Shown piece by piece: positions 1 to 9,028 of a DNA stretch of 34,591 nt. The notes beneath the pieces are model-generated. The model made no database searches and was not told where the DNA came from. It saw nothing but the letters and a program-made list of their open reading frames with translations. Made by a program: the position numbers and the translations under genes. The DNA lies in contig CADBBP010000007.1 in NCBI GenBank assembly GCA_902792855.1, positions 1-34,591 on the forward strand, given 5' to 3'. Every line of letters begins with the position of its first letter. Positions within the stretch are counted from its first letter, which is position 1. Origin of the DNA: an uncultured Prevotellaceae bacterium (lineage in GTDB: Bacteria > Bacteroidota > Bacteroidia > Bacteroidales > Bacteroidaceae).

Positions 1-28
1 GTGGGCGGCACTTGAAAGTGTCGCCCAC
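1..28. terminator. Hairpin after the GH98 gene, cut by the window edge
   Basis: A stem of GTGGGCG and CGCCCAC, followed inward by CACTT against AAGTG, lies 20 bp past the stop codon of the GH98 gene. It is placed as a transcription terminator would be for the leftward gene. The T-run that would confirm this lies outside the window. The one non-Watson-Crick pair is G-U when read rightward and A-C when read leftward, so it may instead, or also, serve a transcript arriving from the left. Confidence 0.45.
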
Positions 29-48
29 AATTGTGAATGCGTGTGTTG

Positions 49-3000
49 TTACTTGATGACCACCTTCCGGCTTCTGCCGTCGGTGGAGACGATGATGTTG
101 AGGCCCTTTTGCAGTTGGTCGCGCCTCACGCCTTGCAGGCTGTAGATGCCCGCCGGGAGGTGTGCCGGGGTGCGCAGCTCCGTCACTCCAGACGAACCCG
201 TGGAGTTGACGCGGCACTCCAAGAGGAGGAACTCGTCGAAGCCGCTCCCGTTGTTGAGGAAGCTGATGACGTGGTTGCCCTTCTTGCTCACCTCGAAGTC
301 CAGTTCACGCAACTGTGCGGAGGAGAGGTTGGCTCCGGTGTTGCCCGCCGCGTTGGGTGTGGCGGTGAGAACGTCGGTGGTGGCCACGATGCTGTTGTCC
401 GGGCCGATGATGCGAGCCTTGTATTTCGGCTGCTCCTTCCATGCCGCCATGGCGTAGGTGAGGCGATAGGCACCCACGTCGAGCGTCAGCGGGTAGTCGG
501 TCTGGCGGCCATACTCGCAGTTGTTGATGCGCCAGTAGAGCGCCTTGCCCTGGTAGCCGGTGAAGCCCGAGAAGGTGCGTGCCCCCGAGCTATAATCACC
601 CGGGTATTCGTGCACGGCGTTGTCCTCCTGCACCATGCGCCATCCCGGAGGCACGGTGCCCGCCAGGACGTTGGTGAAGTCAAGTGCATACACCGCCGAC
701 ATGTCGGCATACACCGGCATGATGGTCACATTGTCATCCGGCATGATGAAGCTGCCGTCGTCGGCAATCACCACGTTGCCGTGAATGACGTTCCACCCCT
801 GCAGTGCGTAGCCCTCTTCGGGTGTCGCCGTGAGATGCACCGTCTGCCCTTCAGCGGCAGAGTCCACGTCGGCGGTCACATAGCCATGGTCTGCCTGTCG
901 GATGGTCACGCCGAAGCGCTCGTCCTCCACGTCGGCCGGGGTGTAAACCACCTGGTCGATGTACATGTTGATGCCGTTGGTGTTGTTGATGACGAGGCTG
1001 TTGTCGCCCTCTTTCAGTGTGGTGGTGAAGACAGCCTTGAGCCATTGGTTGGTGGCGGTCTTCTGGCAGGGCACGGCCTGCGACGTGCCGTTCACGCGGA
1101 CGGAGAGGTTGCCGGCGCGCTGCGTGTTGGTGTATCGGATGGCGATGCGGTAGTCGCCGCCCTCGCGCAGGGTGAGGGTGTGGCGCAGGGAGCCGGAGGA
1201 GTTGCTGCCCATGTCGGCGAAGCCGTTGCCGGCATGTCCGCGCACGGAGGGGTACCATCCGTATGGGTCGGTGACGCAACTCTTGATGCTCCTGAAGTCC
1301 ATGTCCTCCGCCTCGATGATGATTTCGCCGTGGTAGGCCTCCGGTTGTTTGGGCAGGTCGGCGGAGAGCGGAGTGCTGGCGAGTGTCTCGCTGCTTTTCT
1401 CCGTGCCATTGCCGGTGCAGTTGATGATGATATCCACCGGGCCGTTGTGCCTGACGGAGAGTGTGAACACGCCGTTCTCGGCGTCATACTCCGCCGTGTT
1501 GCTGGCGGTGGCCTGCACGCGCTTGGTGAGTTTGTAGGAAGGCTGCGAGGTCACGCCCGTCACGCGTATCTCATCGAGCACCATCGTCGTGGTGTCGTTG
1601 CGGTAGTTGTTGAGATACAGGTCGAGGTGGTCGGCATGCTCGCGTATCACGCCGCTGCTCAGTTTGCCAAAGGTGAGTTTCAGACTGTCGCACGAGTTGT
1701 AGAGCAGGGGCAGGGCGGCGGAGGCCGTCTTCTTGCTGTTGAGGTAGGTGTAGGGCGTGTAGGCGATGAGCTGGTCCTTCATACGTGAGACGTAGAGGTC
1801 GCCGGTGCTCACCTCCGGGTACTGCTCGTTGAAGTCGGCCACCTTGCGGGCCTGCGTGGACCACCGTGAGGTGTAGTTCGACTTCTTCACCTTCACCGGC
1901 ACGGCGTTGGCGATGTCGTCGTAGAGGCCGATGACGAGTGGAATGGCAGCATAGCGTCCGGTTTTCTTGAAATAGCAGAAATTGTCCATCCACTGTCCGT
2001 TGCCACGGTTGAAGGGGTCGTTCTGCTTGTAGAGGCCGTCGTAGAGGTTGCCCCATGTGGCGTATTTCTGCTCGTCGTTGCCGCTGTTGACGTCGTTGAT
2101 GACCACCACCTTTGTCCGCTCCACCACTTCCTCGCGTGTGGGGATGTAGATGGTGCCGTCGATGACCTTTCGGAACATGTCAATCCAGGCGTTGCGGAAG
2201 CCGGGGAAGGTGCCCCAGTTGCGGCGCGTGTAGCCATCGACGGTGGAGTTGCTGAGGTTTTGGAAGTCCTCCGTCCAGATGAGTTCCGGGCCGTCCCACA
2301 CAGCTCCTCCGTTGACCGCTGTCTGCTCCATGACGGTGCCTATGCCGGCCGCCACCGGGTATTTCTTGCCGTGGTTCTCGCCCAAGAGGGAGCTGAGGGC
2401 GCCGTTCCACCCGCAGTTGTCATACCTCACGCCGTAGCTCTTGGCCAGGCCGGAGAAGAAGGGGCCGAAGGTGACGCTCTCGTTGTTGTAGAAGCACGAC
2501 GAGGTGGTGTATTTGTAAAGCCAGAGGATGGCCTCCGGGTGCTCCTTGCAGGCAGCCAGCAGGTCCTTGTTGCGCTTCATCATCCCCATGGGGTTGAGGA
2601 GGTGCGACCAGATGTTACCGCAGAAGGAGACGGTGAGGAAGCCGCCATATTGATGGGACATGTTGACGAGTTTGGCGAAGAGCGCGATGCGCGAGGTCTG
2701 CGTGCTCGAGCTGCGGTCGTTGGGCTCGTCGAAGCCCCAGAACTGCTCGGCGTAGTTCCATCCCAAGAAGTTGGGGTATCTTTTGAAGAAATATTCGAAA
2801 GTCTCCAGGTCGTCGTCCTGGATGTGTGTGTGCCCGCCGCTGGCCGGCTGGCAAGTGAACCACAGTCCGTTGTGCTGGCATACGGTGGCCCACGACTTGT
2901 AGGTGCGCACGGCGTTCTGCGGCATCTTATAGACGTTCTTCTCCGTGTCGTACTGGCATGAGAGCGAGAGGTTCATGCAGACGTAGGGCTTCAAGTCGTC

Positions 3001-3177
3001 GGGGATGAGGTTGATGATTTTCTGAGGGTCGGCCTTGTTCCACACATCCACGTGGATGAGCCAGAGGGGGTGTTTGGAGTCGATGGGGCGCCGTGACTGC
3101 GCCTGCAGGCCCAGGGTGCAGAGTAGCAGCGCCAGGGCGGCAGTTGTGCGAAGGAAGATGCTTTTCTTGATTGTCAT
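49..3177 (-). CDS. Secreted GH98-family endo-glycosidase with CBM-like modules
   Basis: Predicted secreted glycoside hydrolase of family 98, whose known members are endo-acting blood-group-cleaving beta-galactosidases and some xylanases; the sequence does not decide between them. Start at 3177 gives a signal peptide (residues 1-26, ending LQAQ). The catalytic domain begins at residue 30 with the family-like stretch HPLWLIHVDVWN. Candidate acidic catalytic residues are E144 in NYAEQFWGF, D253 in RYDNCGW and E298 or E303 around ELIWTEDF. Then follow a CBM6/35-like module from about residue 620 (EAEDM), an InlB/listeria-repeat-like segment (about 749-820), a module of about 170 residues shared with the upstream gene, and a type IX secretion-like tail ending KVVIK. 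An in-frame extension to 3234 reads through a terminator hairpin and lacks a signal peptide, so it was not used. Expression may depend on read-through of that hairpin. Confidence 0.85.
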   Translation of the reverse strand: MTIKKSIFLRTTAALALLLCTLGLQAQSRRPIDSKHPLWLIHVDVWNKADPQKIINLIPDDLKPYVCMNLSLSCQYDTEKNVYKMPQNAVRTYKSWATVCQHNGLWFTCQPASGGHTHIQDDDLETFEYFFKRYPNFLGWNYAEQFWGFDEPNDRSSSTQTSRIALFAKLVNMSHQYGGFLTVSFCGNIWSHLLNPMGMMKRNKDLLAACKEHPEAILWLYKYTTSSCFYNNESVTFGPFFSGLAKSYGVRYDNCGWNGALSSLLGENHGKKYPVAAGIGTVMEQTAVNGGAVWDGPELIWTEDFQNLSNSTVDGYTRRNWGTFPGFRNAWIDMFRKVIDGTIYIPTREEVVERTKVVVINDVNSGNDEQKYATWGNLYDGLYKQNDPFNRGNGQWMDNFCYFKKTGRYAAIPLVIGLYDDIANAVPVKVKKSNYTSRWSTQARKVADFNEQYPEVSTGDLYVSRMKDQLIAYTPYTYLNSKKTASAALPLLYNSCDSLKLTFGKLSSGVIREHADHLDLYLNNYRNDTTTMVLDEIRVTGVTSQPSYKLTKRVQATASNTAEYDAENGVFTLSVRHNGPVDIIINCTGNGTEKSSETLASTPLSADLPKQPEAYHGEIIIEAEDMDFRSIKSCVTDPYGWYPSVRGHAGNGFADMGSNSSGSLRHTLTLREGGDYRIAIRYTNTQRAGNLSVRVNGTSQAVPCQKTATNQWLKAVFTTTLKEGDNSLVINNTNGINMYIDQVVYTPADVEDERFGVTIRQADHGYVTADVDSAAEGQTVHLTATPEEGYALQGWNVIHGNVVIADDGSFIMPDDNVTIMPVYADMSAVYALDFTNVLAGTVPPGWRMVQEDNAVHEYPGDYSSGARTFSGFTGYQGKALYWRINNCEYGRQTDYPLTLDVGAYRLTYAMAAWKEQPKYKARIIGPDNSIVATTDVLTATPNAAGNTGANLSSAQLRELDFEVSKKGNHVISFLNNGSGFDEFLLLECRVNSTGSSGVTELRTPAHLPAGIYSLQGVRRDQLQKGLNIIVSTDGRSRKVVIK

Positions 3178-3189
3178 GACATGTTTTTG

Positions 3190-3231
3190 AAAAAGGGCGG
3201 GCAAGTGTCGTCCTTGCGCACCTGCCCGCCC
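3190..3231 (-). terminator. Rho-independent terminator or attenuator between the modular-protein and GH98 genes
   Basis: A perfect 9-bp stem, GGGCGGGCA with TGCCCGCCC (3195-3203 and 3223-3231), is followed in the leftward direction by a run of five T (3190-3194). It sits 19 bp after the stop of the 1239-residue gene and only 12 bp before the GH98 start codon, so it would separate or attenuate GH98 expression. Confidence 0.75.
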
Positions 3232-3249
3232 CATATTGGATAAGAGGGG

Positions 3250-6200
3250 TTATCGTTTCACTACTTTCTCAACCCTTACTGTTCCGTCGCTCATGAACTT
3301 TCTCACAATCATCACGCCCTTGGTGGCGTTGAGGATGCGGCGTCCATTGAGGTCGTAGAGTTCCACGGCACGCACCACGGCTTGCTTGGTAGCCTTCTGG
3401 TCGATGCCGTCGAGAGCCTCCTGGTAGGCCTGGCCGTAGTCGAAGCCGGCGGCCGGACCGGCGATGAGCAGTCTCACGTCGTTGAAGAAGGTGTGAGAGT
3501 TCGGGCCGGCGTTGGCACCGATGGTGATGACACCGTCGAGCACGACGACGTTCTCAATCACGGCGTTGGCATAGGGGAATGACTGGCCGATGCCCGGGCA
3601 CTCGCCCATCTGGCCGTCCTCACCCTCGGGAGTCTCGGAAGTCTTGGCGTAGATGTAGCTGTCCACGAAGTTGTTCTCGTCCTCGTTCATGCGCTCGCCG
3701 AAGCCGATCTTCAGCGTATAGACGCCCACGGGCAGGTTGCTCACGGTCTGCTCGACGCGGTAGCTGCCACCCCAAGTCTGGAACATGCAGTCCTCGGCAA
3801 TCTCGTTGTTGCCACGCGGCTGTCCCCAGCCCACGCTAAGACCCGGACGTGTGTAGCCCTCGGGAGTGTCCCAACCGGGAACGTTCTCAGCGGTGAAGTT
3901 CATGTTGTCCTGCTGCTTGTAGATGTTGGGGTTCTTCACGAACACGCTCATGTCGTATGTCGGAGTTGTGACCTCGAGGGTGTTCTCGTCAACTGTCTCT
4001 GCGAAGAGTTGGCTGGCGGGGTCTTTCATCTGCTCGTAGAGGATCACCTTCAGCTTGTTCTGGATGGCTGTTGCCAGCTCGTCGTCGTCGAAGAGAGCGT
4101 TGTTGGCGGCCTTGACAAGTGCGTCGTCCTCAGCCACACCGAGGCTCTTGAGGGCCTCAGCGCCCAAGCGCAGTCTCTCAACCAGCACCTTCACACCCGT
4201 GTCGGAAGTCTTGGACTCACCCTCGGTGAAGAGCAGGCCGGTGGTGTTCACCAGGCTTTGCAGTTCTTCGATGGCAGCCTTCAGTTCGGCGTCGTCCTTG
4301 ATGACGAGCACGTTGTAAACCACGATGGGAGTCTCCTCGCCGGTCTCCGGGTCAACCTGAGTGCCTTCGCCCTTGGTGACATACTTGGCGGCGACGTTCT
4401 TCAAGTCAGAGTAAAGCGTAGTGCCAGCAAACTTCTTCTCGGCGTTGTTGTCGAGAATTTCCTGTGCCTGACGGGGCAGTGGGTCGTAGGTGTCGCAGAG
4501 TGCGCGGTGGTCCTTCATGGCTTGTGAAACAGCGTCGAGGATGGCGGCTGCCTCACGGTAAGCTGACGGAGCAGTGTAGCTGCTGCCCTCGGCCTCGTAT
4601 TTCTCGATGGCGGCTTTCAGTGCGTCGAATGCCGGGCCATTGTAGCGCTCGTTGGAGTTCTCCTCCATGGTCTTCTTGGCATTCTCCAAAGCGGTGGCCA
4701 GGAGCTGGGTCTCTTCGATACCGGCTACGTTGGGCACGTACTTCACGCGTGGGTTGGCAAGGATCACCTCGTTGAAGTCACCCTGGTCGCCATTCTCGTT
4801 GGTGGCGGGACGCCATCTGAGTTTGTAGTTGCCGTCGGCCTCGGGGATGAACTTGTCGTCGAAGCTTGTAGAGCCGTTGACGGCACCCGTGCTGCCATTG
4901 ACGTTAGGATTGGTCCTTACGACGGTCTCATAGAGGATTTCGTCGAACTCGTTGAGGATTTGGAACTTCACCCATGCACCGTTGTCCTTCCAAGCGGCGG
5001 CGTTGAAGTGGATGTTGTAGCGCTTGCCGGCCTTCAGCGGAAGAGCGTAGCCCTCCAGACCGCCATACTCTACATAGTCGCTGCGGAAATAGAGACCCTT
5101 GGTGAAGTCACCACCAGCACCGAAGTCGAAGAGGCGTGAGCCAGAGCTGTAGGTCGAGGGAGCCAGACGGGTCTCTTCGCCGAAGATGACGAGGTAACCC
5201 TCGGGGATGCCGCCGTTAGACGTGGTGGCGAAGTAGTCGGGCAGGATGTCCTCGGGAACATCGTTCGGGTCAAGGTTCACCTTGCCAACGTTGATGGTCC
5301 AGATGGAGTCGCCGAAGATGGAGTCGTCGAGGCGAAGCTCGGGATAAATCTTGGAGACTTGCACGGTGTACTCACCGTCAACCAGGTCTTCTGATGAATT
5401 GCGCACGAGGGTGATTTGCTCAGCGAAGCCCGTAGCGGGAACGACGGAGAGTTGCTCGCGGTTGAGCTTGGCGTCGATGGCCTCGCAGTCAACTGGCTTG
5501 TCGAAGGAAAGCTTGATTTCCTTCAGGCTGTTGGGGAGGTTGAATGAACCCTCCTCCGGGTCGGCCTTCATGATGGTCGGTGTGACGTATGTATAAGGAT
5601 AACCCTCGTTGTCCTCGATGTCCATGTTGTAGGTGGCGATGCCGGTGAAGTTGTTCACGTCGCCGCCGGGGCCGGAGGTGTAGGTGAGGTGGTAGGCAGC
5701 GTCAGTCGGGTTGGTGAAGGTCACCTCCACGACGTCGTCTTCCATCACAGCCTCCTCAAGGAATACATAGAAGCGGCCGTCCTCGAAGCCCTCGATGGAG
5801 TAGAGAGCCTTCTCCTCGCCGTTCACTTTCACAGAGGCGGTTCCCTCGGGGAACATCAGGCGCTTCTTGCCACTCTGCTTCACCAGTTCGGGAATGTTGG
5901 TCTCGAAGCCGAAGTCAATCTGGATGACGTCGTTGCTGAACTCAGCCACAGTACCATATTTATAAACCTCGAACTTGATGTTGTCGAAGAAGAAGTCGAT
6001 GTCGTTGGCGCGGTCCTTGGAGAGGTTGAATGCGATGGAGTGCATGGTGCCCTCGCCAGACTGCTGTTCAGTGAGTTCGCCCTCGAAGGTATATACCTGC
6101 CATTCGGTGGTGAAGTTGGGCGAGCCAATCATCTCATAGTGGATGTAGTCGCTGGGGTCGCGATGAGCCTGTGTGTCGGCTGAAGCGTCCATGCTTGCGC

Positions 6201-6969
6201 GATAAGCAAAGGAGCCACGATACTTGGTGCCTGCGGGGAGTGTCTCCGGCAGGTTGATCCAGAACTGTGCGTCCCAGTCTTGAGCAGCGCCAGCTGCGGA
6301 GTGCACGATGATGCCACGGCTCTCATCAACACCAGCACCGTCGGTGATGACTGATGGGAAGGGTGAGCCGGCATTCTCCTTGGAGTAGAAGCAGCTCACG
6401 TCGTCGCCTTCCAGGTCACCGTTGGTGATGAGGTCGGTCCAACCCACCACCTGGGCTTTGCCTTGCTTCTCAAGTTCCATCTTCGTCACAGTGACGTTGG
6501 CCCAGTTGGCACCCTTGATGGCGTGGAGGTGAGCGAAGCCCTTGTCCTTGGTGATTTGTTTGAGGTCAACGATGTAGTCGTTGCCGTCCACGGTGAAGTA
6601 GCGGTCGGTCCATCCGTTCTTGGGGTACTCCAAGAGGTTGGACTGCGACTCGTCGGCGTTGTACTGTCCCTCGTCAACGGTGCGGTTGAAGAGGAAGCGC
6701 GGTGTGCCCTCCGTCACGGTGACGATGAGCTTTGAGTAGAGCGACAGGTCAGCATAGTTGATGACCGACGGGTCACCGTAGGGCTGGCCAGTGGACTCGT
6801 TGAGCACAAAGGCGCAGTCGGCGGGCCCTGTCTTTTGGGCGTCAGCGCCCCATCCGTCCCATGAGAAGAACATGTCCGGCGACAGTGGGACACGCTCCTG
6901 GGCGGAAACGTTCATTGCACCCAATACGCATAGTGTAAGTGCAAAGAATAGTTTGTAAAGCTTTTGCAT
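3250..6969 (-). CDS. Large secreted modular protein, CBM4/9-like and FIVAR-like modules, type IX-like tail
   Basis: No catalytic domain was recognised in these 1239 residues; function unknown, probably glycan binding at the cell surface. Residues 1-24 form a signal peptide ending NVSAQ. Around residue 178 the segment DLITNGDLEG looks like the start of a CBM4/9-type jelly roll. Near residue 465 an Ig-like segment of the SbsA kind begins (PTIMKADPEEGSF). Residues about 573-745 match the late module of the GH98 enzyme. A helical FIVAR-like region follows, then another lectin-like segment (YRVEQTVSNLPVGVYTLKIG). The end, with ELYDLNGRRI and a basic last stretch EKVVKR, is like a type IX secretion sorting tail. 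It lies between the SusD gene and GH98 with its own 345-bp leader and terminator, so it may be expressed separately from the SusCD operon. It could be a surface glycan-binding protein or an adhesin. Confidence 0.7.
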   Translation of the reverse strand: MQKLYKLFFALTLCVLGAMNVSAQERVPLSPDMFFSWDGWGADAQKTGPADCAFVLNESTGQPYGDPSVINYADLSLYSKLIVTVTEGTPRFLFNRTVDEGQYNADESQSNLLEYPKNGWTDRYFTVDGNDYIVDLKQITKDKGFAHLHAIKGANWANVTVTKMELEKQGKAQVVGWTDLITNGDLEGDDVSCFYSKENAGSPFPSVITDGAGVDESRGIIVHSAAGAAQDWDAQFWINLPETLPAGTKYRGSFAYRASMDASADTQAHRDPSDYIHYEMIGSPNFTTEWQVYTFEGELTEQQSGEGTMHSIAFNLSKDRANDIDFFFDNIKFEVYKYGTVAEFSNDVIQIDFGFETNIPELVKQSGKKRLMFPEGTASVKVNGEEKALYSIEGFEDGRFYVFLEEAVMEDDVVEVTFTNPTDAAYHLTYTSGPGGDVNNFTGIATYNMDIEDNEGYPYTYVTPTIMKADPEEGSFNLPNSLKEIKLSFDKPVDCEAIDAKLNREQLSVVPATGFAEQITLVRNSSEDLVDGEYTVQVSKIYPELRLDDSIFGDSIWTINVGKVNLDPNDVPEDILPDYFATTSNGGIPEGYLVIFGEETRLAPSTYSSGSRLFDFGAGGDFTKGLYFRSDYVEYGGLEGYALPLKAGKRYNIHFNAAAWKDNGAWVKFQILNEFDEILYETVVRTNPNVNGSTGAVNGSTSFDDKFIPEADGNYKLRWRPATNENGDQGDFNEVILANPRVKYVPNVAGIEETQLLATALENAKKTMEENSNERYNGPAFDALKAAIEKYEAEGSSYTAPSAYREAAAILDAVSQAMKDHRALCDTYDPLPRQAQEILDNNAEKKFAGTTLYSDLKNVAAKYVTKGEGTQVDPETGEETPIVVYNVLVIKDDAELKAAIEELQSLVNTTGLLFTEGESKTSDTGVKVLVERLRLGAEALKSLGVAEDDALVKAANNALFDDDELATAIQNKLKVILYEQMKDPASQLFAETVDENTLEVTTPTYDMSVFVKNPNIYKQQDNMNFTAENVPGWDTPEGYTRPGLSVGWGQPRGNNEIAEDCMFQTWGGSYRVEQTVSNLPVGVYTLKIGFGERMNEDENNFVDSYIYAKTSETPEGEDGQMGECPGIGQSFPYANAVIENVVVLDGVITIGANAGPNSHTFFNDVRLLIAGPAAGFDYGQAYQEALDGIDQKATKQAVVRAVELYDLNGRRILNATKGVMIVRKFMSDGTVRVEKVVKR

Positions 6970-7027
6970 AATTAGAAGGTTTGGTTAGAAATTGTTATTA
7001 TTGGATGTTTATCGTGAAATTCGCTTG

Positions 7028-7035
7028 CAAAGGAA
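7028..7035 (-). promoter_or_regulatory. Weak candidate -7 element for the modular protein gene
   Basis: The AT-rich stretch 6970-7090 just upstream of the 1239-residue gene holds TTCCTTTG followed by C on the minus strand, one mismatch from TAnnTTTG. No -33 TTTG at the usual distance was found. It is offered only because this leader must carry a promoter if the hairpin at 7279-7313 terminates the upstream operon. Confidence 0.3.
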
Positions 7036-7119
7036 ATAATAAAAATACAAAATCACCTTTCCATTTGTAACTGATAATTTTTTTCAGATAACATGATGAT
7101 ATTTCATCAGGATTATGGC

Positions 7120-7271
7120 GGTATTACGGTATTCCGTTATGACGTTATTACGTTATTCCGGGGCTGCGGTATTCCGTTATTCCGTTATTTCGTTATTCCG
7201 GGGTATCGTTATTACGTCATTCCGTCATTACGTTATTTCGGTATTTCGTTATTCCGGGGTGGCGTCATTCC
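7120..7271. repeat. Nineteen-copy degenerate 8-bp tandem repeat
   Basis: Nineteen consecutive 8-bp units read without a break in phase, with consensus GTTATTCC and variants such as GTTATTAC, GTCATTCC, GGTATTCC and GTTATTTC. Every few units a GGGG-starting unit appears: GGGGCTGC at 7160, GGGGTATC at 7200 and GGGGTGGC at 7256, so the array has a second-order period of five to seven units. It lies in the gap between the second SusD gene and the modular protein gene. Open frames across it encode repetitive Phe-Arg-Tyr-rich peptides and are treated as spurious. Confidence 0.9.
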
Positions 7272-7278
7272 GTGATAA

Positions 7279-7313
7279 TCATCGCCGGCCACGAAAGTGA
7301 CCGGCGACGATGA
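7279..7313 (-). terminator. Hairpin ending the SusCD operon
   Basis: On the minus strand GCCGGTCAC and GTGGCCGGC pair over 9 bp (one G-U) around a TTTC loop, and an outer TCATC/GATGA pairing extends the stem past a 3-nt bulge. It begins 2 bp after the SusD stop codon. The plus-strand copy has a C-A mismatch in place of the G-U pair, so the leftward transcript folds better. No T-run follows, which lowers confidence in intrinsic termination. Confidence 0.6.
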
Positions 7314-7314
7314 A

Positions 7315-9015
7315 TTATTTCAGCGGGAGATACCAGTTGCTCTTGTCCATGAGCAGGGCTCTCATGCCCTCGTCGATGGAGCCACCGCGGCGTGCCACGG
7401 CGTTGGCAAGGTACTCGGGGGCGTTGCGACGCAGCGCCACGCGCATGAGGTCGTAGAAGCGGTAGCCTTCAAAGGCGCCCTCGAGAGCCATCTCGTCGAT
7501 GATCATGTCCTCCACCAAGGGGATTTGGTAGTCGATGGTGTCCTGTCGGCTGTTGAGTGCGTTTGCGGGCATGGGGAGGGTGTAGTAGGCGTTGGCCTGT
7601 GAGTCGCCCGAGCCGACGGAGTGGATGCCAATGACAGTGCTTCTTGTGAAGATGTTTCCGTCGAAGGAGATGAGGTCTCCTGCCAATACCTGCTCGGTGC
7701 TGTCAATGCTTGCCACGTTGTTCTCCGGGCATAGTCCGTATTTGAGCACGGCGAATGCCGACTGCGGCAGTCCGGCGCGGTTGAGTGCCTCGGCGTAACG
7801 CAGGTAGATCATGTTGAGGCGGTACATGCCCACCCATCTTGTTGTCACCTTGTTGATGTTCTGCATGATGGAGGAGTACTGTGAGTACTCATCCTGTCCG
7901 CCCCGTGAGGACTGCGAGTAGTTGGAGTAGAGCCTGAGGTCGCCAGCCATGATGTCTTCCAGGAGGCCCACTTTCGGCACATAGACGGTGTCGGTCTGCG
8001 TGTCGTTCTTGAACTCCATGCAGTAGGTCTGGTTGGCAGAGAGGTTGAGCATAGCCTGCGAGGGTGTCATCTGGTAGTAGTAGTTGTTCTCGCGGGTGGA
8101 GCTGAAGATGTTGCCAAGGTCGCTCACCACGCCGTCGAACACTCGGTCCTCCATGGGGATGAAGCTGATGGTCTCCTGGATGCTGGTGACGGTGTAGCCC
8201 CTCCTCGGTGTGGTGAGGTTGAACTCAGTGGCGTTGTCGGGCCATGTGGTGCGTGCCGATGCGTTCATGGGCATGGGCTTGTCCTTGTCGTTGAGGTAGC
8301 TGTGATACCACTCGGCAGCCTCCTTGTATCTTCCGGCCCACAGGCAGAGGTCGCCCAAGAGGGGTCTGACGGGGATGAAGAAGTTGTTGGCATTGAGGCT
8401 GTTGATGGTTCCATAGCGTGGCAGTTCCGTGAGTGCGTATGGGCGCAGGTCGTCGATGAAGAAGTTGCAGATTTCCACGATGCCGCTGCGGCTCTTCATC
8501 ATCTCCTTTTGTGCGTCCTGCTCCGTCATCACCGGTTCGGTCACCAGTGGCACGTCGCCGTAGGCCAGTGCGAGTTGGAGGTATGTCCATGCGCGGAAGG
8601 CCTTGACTGCTGCGAACTCGCCGGCGAAGATGTTGCGTCCGCGGCGTTGCATGGCGGTGTCCACATGGGCGATGAAGTAGTTGCAGTTGTTGATGACGGC
8701 GTAGTAGTCGCTCACCTTGTTGTATATGTTGTCGGCCTTCAGGTCGAACGATGCGAGGCGCTTCAGGTCGGCCGATGCCGCCTCGGTGGTCGTCATGAGG
8801 TCTCCACGTACTTCGCCCAGCAGCACGATGCGGTCGGCGATGAGTTGCATCTTGGAAATGATGCCCATCACGCTATATACGGAGTCGGTGGGATGGTTGA
8901 GTGTGTTGTCCTTCTCAAACTCCACAAGCTCGGAGTCGGTGTCCATCATGTCGGCGCATGCTGTGAGCGCGGCCGTGAGGCAAATGGCTGAAATGAATTG
9001 ATAAATGTATTTCAT
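7315..9015 (-). CDS. SusD/RagB-family surface glycan-binding lipoprotein (second pair)
   Basis: SusD-type lipoprotein of 566 residues, expected to sit on the cell surface as the lid of the adjacent SusC-like channel and bind oligosaccharide. The signal peptide ends in a lipobox, LTAC, with the lipidated cysteine at residue 20, followed by ADMMDTDSE. The N-terminal helical part contains ADLKRLASFDLKAD and a SusD-like TPR segment (FAAVKAFRAWTYLQLALAYGDVPL). The C-terminal part has MIYLRYAEALNRAG and FEGYRFYDLMRVA, the usual late SusD motifs. The start lies 13 bp after the stop of the SusC-like gene, so the two are co-transcribed and translated together. It is more divergent from textbook SusD than the other copy. 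The ligand cannot be read from sequence. Confidence 0.92.
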   Translation of the reverse strand: MKYIYQFISAICLTAALTACADMMDTDSELVEFEKDNTLNHPTDSVYSVMGIISKMQLIADRIVLLGEVRGDLMTTTEAASADLKRLASFDLKADNIYNKVSDYYAVINNCNYFIAHVDTAMQRRGRNIFAGEFAAVKAFRAWTYLQLALAYGDVPLVTEPVMTEQDAQKEMMKSRSGIVEICNFFIDDLRPYALTELPRYGTINSLNANNFFIPVRPLLGDLCLWAGRYKEAAEWYHSYLNDKDKPMPMNASARTTWPDNATEFNLTTPRRGYTVTSIQETISFIPMEDRVFDGVVSDLGNIFSSTRENNYYYQMTPSQAMLNLSANQTYCMEFKNDTQTDTVYVPKVGLLEDIMAGDLRLYSNYSQSSRGGQDEYSQYSSIMQNINKVTTRWVGMYRLNMIYLRYAEALNRAGLPQSAFAVLKYGLCPENNVASIDSTEQVLAGDLISFDGNIFTRSTVIGIHSVGSGDSQANAYYTLPMPANALNSRQDTIDYQIPLVEDMIIDEMALEGAFEGYRFYDLMRVALRRNAPEYLANAVARRGGSIDEGMRALLMDKSNWYLPLK

Positions 9016-9028
9016 GTTGCGTTGTGGA

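Noticed and set aside
37-1788. Long plus-strand open frame of 583 codons opposite the GH98 gene
   Set aside because: It is antisense to a gene with clear family motifs, is rich in Val, Gly and His as expected for a GC-rich shadow frame, and shows no domain.
3178-3234. N-terminal extension of the GH98 protein
   Set aside because: It would translate the terminator hairpin and place the signal peptide internally.
7120-7271. Possible CRISPR array
   Set aside because: The units are 8 bp and contiguous without spacers.
7093-7300. Two short plus-strand frames with repeating Phe-Arg-Tyr peptides
   Set aside because: They are translations of the 8-bp tandem array; no start signal or conserved protein was seen.
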